From positions 1 to 9,408 of the forward strand of contig JALSKY010000236.1 of NCBI GenBank assembly GCA_026988585.1: DNA of 9,408 nucleotides, written 5' to 3'. The position numbers were made by a program, and so were the translations under genes. Below, piece by piece: positions 6,520-9,408 of the stretch. The stretch comes from Deltaproteobacteria bacterium. GTDB lineage: Bacteria; Desulfobacterota; Dissulfuribacteria; Dissulfuribacterales; QOAL01. Positions within the stretch are counted from its first letter, which is position 1, and every line of letters starts with the position of its first letter. A model generated the notes under the pieces. The model was not told where the DNA came from and did not search any database. It saw only the letters and a program-made list of their open reading frames with translations.

Positions 6520-6914
6520 GATTCCCGCTCTTCATGCAGGTTCCTGAGAAGTTTTTCAATATGTTCCTGGGCGTCCAGGGACCTGTCTATCTTAAAATGG
6601 AGCGCAGGAATTCTCTTTATTTTAAGCCGCTTGCCCAAGGTGAAACGGATGAATCCGGCAGCCTTGTCCAAACCTGCAATAGCCCTCTCCTCCGCCTCTC
6701 TGTCTCCAAGCACAGACACAGAGAGTGTCGCATGTCTCAGATCCTTTGAGACCTTGACTGCCATTATGGTTACAAGCCCCTGGACTCTGGGATCCTTGAT
6801 CTCAGAAAACAGCATGCCTGCAATCTCCTCTTTCAGGAGATCCGCCACCCTCTCTGAGCGTGAATAGGATTTTCCAGCCCCCTTGAGGCCATCAAAAAGT
6901 TCGTAATCCATCAT
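6516..6914 (-). CDS. rbfA: ribosome-binding factor A (RbfA)
   Basis: Late-stage 30S maturation factor that binds near the 16S central pseudoknot; single KH type II domain. The 132-residue product has the family pattern: a basic N-terminal helix (SRSERVADLLKEEIAGML, about 18-35), the conserved IKDPRVQGLVTIMAVKVSKD (39-58), and the C-terminal signature PALHFKIDRSLDAQEHIEKL (102-121). The ATG at 6914 overlaps the DUF503 stop as ATGA; a second ATG follows at once, so the N-terminus is uncertain by one residue. A short extension (about 15 residues) precedes the first conserved helix. Adjacent to nrnA downstream with overlapping stop and start codons. Confidence 0.96.
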   Translation of the reverse strand: MMDYELFDGLKGAGKSYSRSERVADLLKEEIAGMLFSEIKDPRVQGLVTIMAVKVSKDLRHATLSVSVLGDREAEERAIAGLDKAAGFIRFTLGKRLKIKRIPALHFKIDRSLDAQEHIEKLLRNLHEERES

Positions 6915-7201
6915 TTACCCATGTGTATTATCTCAAGGCTCGAGTCCACTATGTCGCACAAGGCATCCTGCTCCACAAAGGTTATGATACGCTCCATGAT
7001 CCCAGACAATACCGGTTCACTGTTACCAACGGCACAGATTCCGATTTCAGCAGATTGCCACAGATCGTGAAGCCCTACCTCAGAAACCGCAACATTGTAG
7101 CGGTTGCGAACCCTCTGAACCACGCTTTTCACCACCTTACGCTTGCCCTTGAGGGAATCGGCCTCAAGCCGAAAATGTACTCTGGCCACAGCCACAACCA
7201 T
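6911..7201 (-). CDS. ylxP: DUF503 / YlxP-like small protein
   Basis: A 96-residue protein of the DUF503 family, named YlxP in Bacillus, where it also lies between infB and rbfA. Visible family features are the opening strand VVAVARVHFRL (2-12), the conserved SLKGKRKVVKSVVQRVRNRY (16-35), the NVAVSEVGLHDLWQSAEIG stretch (36-54) and a closing strand DIVDSSLEIIHMG (83-95). The predicted fold is a small alpha/beta (ferredoxin-like) domain with a basic helix. The biochemical function is not established; a link to ribosome maturation is inferred from its constant position. The ATG at 7201-7199 shares one base with the infB stop (TAATG), with AGGA just upstream, so it is coupled to infB; its own stop overlaps rbfA. 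Confidence 0.92.
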   Translation of the reverse strand: MVVAVARVHFRLEADSLKGKRKVVKSVVQRVRNRYNVAVSEVGLHDLWQSAEIGICAVGNSEPVLSGIMERIITFVEQDALCDIVDSSLEIIHMGK

Positions 7202-9408
7202 TATTCCTGGCCCTTTTCGCCATCTTCCTTTGCCTTGCTCTCTTCAGCAGTCAAACCAAGATCCGGAGCGACCTCCTCCATTTCATAGGCCTCAATCACG
7301 TCGCCAACCTTGATATCATTGAAATTTTCCAGGCCTATACCGCACTCATAGCCGCTCTGGACCGCCTTGACATCATCCTTGAACCGGCGAAGCGACCCGA
7401 TCTTGCCTGTATAAACAACTACATTGTCCCTGAGGAGACGGCAGTTGGCATTCCTGCGAATGGTTCCCTCCTGGACATAACATCCAGCAATGGTACCGAC
7501 CTTGGAGACCCTGAAGGTCTCCCTGACCTCTGCCCTGCCGAGAAAGACCTCCTTGTAAACCGGTTCCAACATACCCACCATGGCACCTTTGATCTCCTCT
7601 ATGGCATGATAGATCACGTCATAGAATCGAATCTCGATGTTTTCCTGCTCCGCAAGCTGCTTGGCCTTGGGTGTCGGTTTTACATTAAAGCCAATTATTA
7701 TGGCATCAGATGCAGAGGCGAGCAGAACGTCAGATTCAGTGATGGCCCCAATGCCGCCACGCACGATATCGATTTGAACCTTGTCAGTGGAGAGCTTCTT
7801 AAGAGAATCTCCCAAGGCCTCGAGAGAACCCTGGACATCTGCCTTCAAGATGAGATGAAGTCTCTTGAGTTTCTCCTGCTGTATCTTCTCAAACAGGTTG
7901 TCCAGACTTGCCCTGGTAGTCCTGGCCAGCTCTGCCTCCCTGGCCTTTCTCTGGCGATACTCAGCTACCTCTCTCGCCTTTTTCTCACTGGGGAGTACCA
8001 GCAGTTCATTTCCAGCTTCCGGAACACCAGACAACCCTTGAATCTCCACCGGAGTTGCAGGACCTGCCTCCTGGACATTCTCGCCCTTGTCATTGACCAT
8101 GGCCCTAATCCTGCCATAATGAAGCCCACAGACCACTGCATCTCCCACCTTCAGAGTGCCCTGCTGTATAATCACCGTTGCTACAGGCCCGCGTCCTTTA
8201 TCAAGCTTGGACTCGATAACATGCCCCATGGCAGGACGGTCCGGATCGGCCTTGAGCTCCAAAACCTCGGCCTGAAGGGTCATGAGTTCCAGTAGCTCAT
8301 CTATACCTATCTTTTTCTTGGCAGAGATGTTCACGAATATGGTATCACCTCCCCAATCTTCCGGCACAAGTCCAAGCTCGGAAAGCTCTGTCTTTACCCT
8401 GTCAGGATTTGCACCAGGCTTGTCAATCTTGTTCACGGCAACAATCAGGGGCACCCCTGCTGCCTTTGCATGATCGATGGCCTCTCTGGTCTGTGCCATT
8501 ACTCCATCGTCAGCAGCCACAACAAGAATGATGATATCTGTAACCTGGGCCCCCCGGGCACGCATTGAGGTGAAGGCCTCGTGACCGGGAGTATCGATAA
8601 ATGTAACCTTGTCTCCAGCGGGCAGTTCCACCTGGTATGCACCTATGTGCTGGGTAATTCCGCCTGCCTCTCCAGCAGCTACATCAGCATCCCTTATGGC
8701 ATCCAGAAGAGTAGTCTTGCCATGGTCAACATGACCCATGACAGTCACCACTGGAGGTCTTGGCTTGCCTTCCCCTGTTGGGGCAGCCTCCTCTATCTCA
8801 TGAACTATATCTTCCGCTATGCTCTTCTTTTCCACCTCATAGTCGAATTCAGATGCCACGAGGGATGCAGTATCAAAATCAATGGTCTGATTGGCTGTCA
8901 CCATTACTCCAAGACCCATCAGCTTCATAATGATATCACTGAGCTTTACTCCCATCCGTTTGGCAAACTCGCTCACCTGAATGGTCTCGCTCATAACGAT
9001 CTTGCGTTTCTCTGCACGGATTGGCGCTGTTCCGGCATGCTTCTGCTGCTGGTCACGAGCCTTGGCCTTGGCAGACTTTCTGCCACCCCGGGAATAACCG
9101 GCCTCCTCCCTGAGAATCTCATGAATGGACGCCTTCCTGCCCTTCTGTTTCACGGGCTTACGGCGTTTTCCACCACCAAATTCAGCGGCTTTCACCACCC
9201 TTTTGCCCTTCTTCTTTCCCTTGGAAGGCAAGCCTTCAGGTGCAGGGGCCATGGGAGGAGCACCTGTTTCAGGTAAAACATCTCTTGCAGGGGCCTTTTT
9301 CTTAGGAGCTGCTCCTGCAGGCCTCCCCGGCCTTTTCGACCTTCCCTTGAATGTCGTCGTCTTTTTCAATGCAGACAGATCAATTTTTCTGTCAACAATC
9401 TTCACGAG
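7201..9408 (-). CDS. infB: translation initiation factor IF-2 (5' end cut by window edge)
   Basis: GTPase that places fMet-tRNA on the 30S subunit and promotes subunit joining. The frame is open to the window edge. A GTG at 9405 could be read as a start, but no ribosome site is visible and IF2 of this group usually carries a further N-terminal IF2_N domain, so I treat the gene as 5'-partial. Numbering from that GTG, residues 1-137 are a Lys/Arg/Pro/Ala-rich linker and about 140-190 are an IF2_N domain. The G domain follows: G1 GHVDHGKT (224-231), G2 GGITQHIG (248-255), G3 DTPGHEAF (271-278), G4 NKID (325-328) and G5 SAKK (361-364). Domain II (about 390-475), a charged helix (475-515), the domain III region beginning LHLILKADVQGSLEAL (516-531), and the fMet-tRNA-binding C2 region (about 625-712) complete it. 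DUF503 follows with a 1-nt overlap; nusA would be expected upstream, outside the window. Confidence 0.97.
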   Translation of the reverse strand, partial: LVKIVDRKIDLSALKKTTTFKGRSKRPGRPAGAAPKKKAPARDVLPETGAPPMAPAPEGLPSKGKKKGKRVVKAAEFGGGKRRKPVKQKGRKASIHEILREEAGYSRGGRKSAKAKARDQQQKHAGTAPIRAEKRKIVMSETIQVSEFAKRMGVKLSDIIMKLMGLGVMVTANQTIDFDTASLVASEFDYEVEKKSIAEDIVHEIEEAAPTGEGKPRPPVVTVMGHVDHGKTTLLDAIRDADVAAGEAGGITQHIGAYQVELPAGDKVTFIDTPGHEAFTSMRARGAQVTDIIILVVAADDGVMAQTREAIDHAKAAGVPLIVAVNKIDKPGANPDRVKTELSELGLVPEDWGGDTIFVNISAKKKIGIDELLELMTLQAEVLELKADPDRPAMGHVIESKLDKGRGPVATVIIQQGTLKVGDAVVCGLHYGRIRAMVNDKGENVQEAGPATPVEIQGLSGVPEAGNELLVLPSEKKAREVAEYRQRKAREAELARTTRASLDNLFEKIQQEKLKRLHLILKADVQGSLEALGDSLKKLSTDKVQIDIVRGGIGAITESDVLLASASDAIIIGFNVKPTPKAKQLAEQENIEIRFYDVIYHAIEEIKGAMVGMLEPVYKEVFLGRAEVRETFRVSKVGTIAGCYVQEGTIRRNANCRLLRDNVVVYTGKIGSLRRFKDDVKAVQSGYECGIGLENFNDIKVGDVIEAYEMEEVAPDLGLTAEESKAKEDGEKGQE

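Noticed and set aside
7606..8295. Plus-strand open frame of 229 codons opposite infB
   Set aside because: Antisense shadow of the IF2 C-terminal half; no recognisable motif and no ribosome site.
8581..9276. Long plus-strand open frame (231 codons) opposite infB
   Set aside because: It lies wholly antisense to the IF2 G domain and linker, has no family motifs, and its amino-acid composition is what the reverse strand of a coding gene gives.
1..9408. CRISPR array, insertion sequence, tRNA/rRNA, toxin-antitoxin or defence genes
   Set aside because: Read on both strands, the window shows no regularly spaced repeats, no terminal inverted repeats with a transposase, no clover-leaf sequence and no defence-family motifs; nearly all bases are in conserved housekeeping genes.

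Overview
The window is a compact run of nine minus-strand housekeeping genes, plus the 3' end of one converging plus-strand gene at the left edge. Transcription of the main unit runs from high to low coordinates: infB (5' end cut by the window edge), a DUF503/YlxP gene, rbfA, nrnA (DHH/DHHA1), truB, rpsO, pnp, an M16 zinc peptidase, dut. This is the well-known nusA-infB translation/RNA-metabolism operon. The presence of DUF503 and nrnA, the direct truB-rpsO junction with no ribF/ribC between them, and the pnp - M16 peptidase - dut tail match gene orders known from the old Deltaproteobacteria (Desulfobacterota / Desulfuromonadota-like). The balanced base composition fits too. That placement is inferred from gene order and recalled family knowledge, not from a search.

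Layout. From 9408 down to 4463 five genes overlap or abut by 1-4 nt (TAATG, ATGA, GTGA/TGATG and ATGA junctions), so they look translationally coupled. A 52-nt spacer precedes rpsO, which has a strong Shine-Dalgarno and a GTG start. A 106-nt spacer precedes pnp and contains three back-to-back tandem repeats. The M16 peptidase follows pnp after 16 nt, and dut overlaps the M16 stop codon by 1 nt. After dut comes a short convergent junction (126-203) with a stem-loop at the end of the opposing gene. No other non-coding stretch exceeds about 110 nt.

Function. IF2 (initiation), RbfA and possibly YlxP (30S maturation), TruB (tRNA pseudouridine-55) and S15 (30S assembly) build and run the translation machinery. 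PNPase degrades RNA from the 3' end, and NrnA-type enzymes finish the short oligonucleotides (and pAp) left behind. Dut removes dUTP. The M16 peptidase is a processing or clearance protease of unknown substrate.

I found no mobile element, CRISPR array, RNA gene, pseudogene or defence module, and nothing I would call a previously undescribed system. The observations worth a second look are the two untranslated leaders, the convergent junction, the unidentified plus-strand gene tail, and a few small protein-level oddities.
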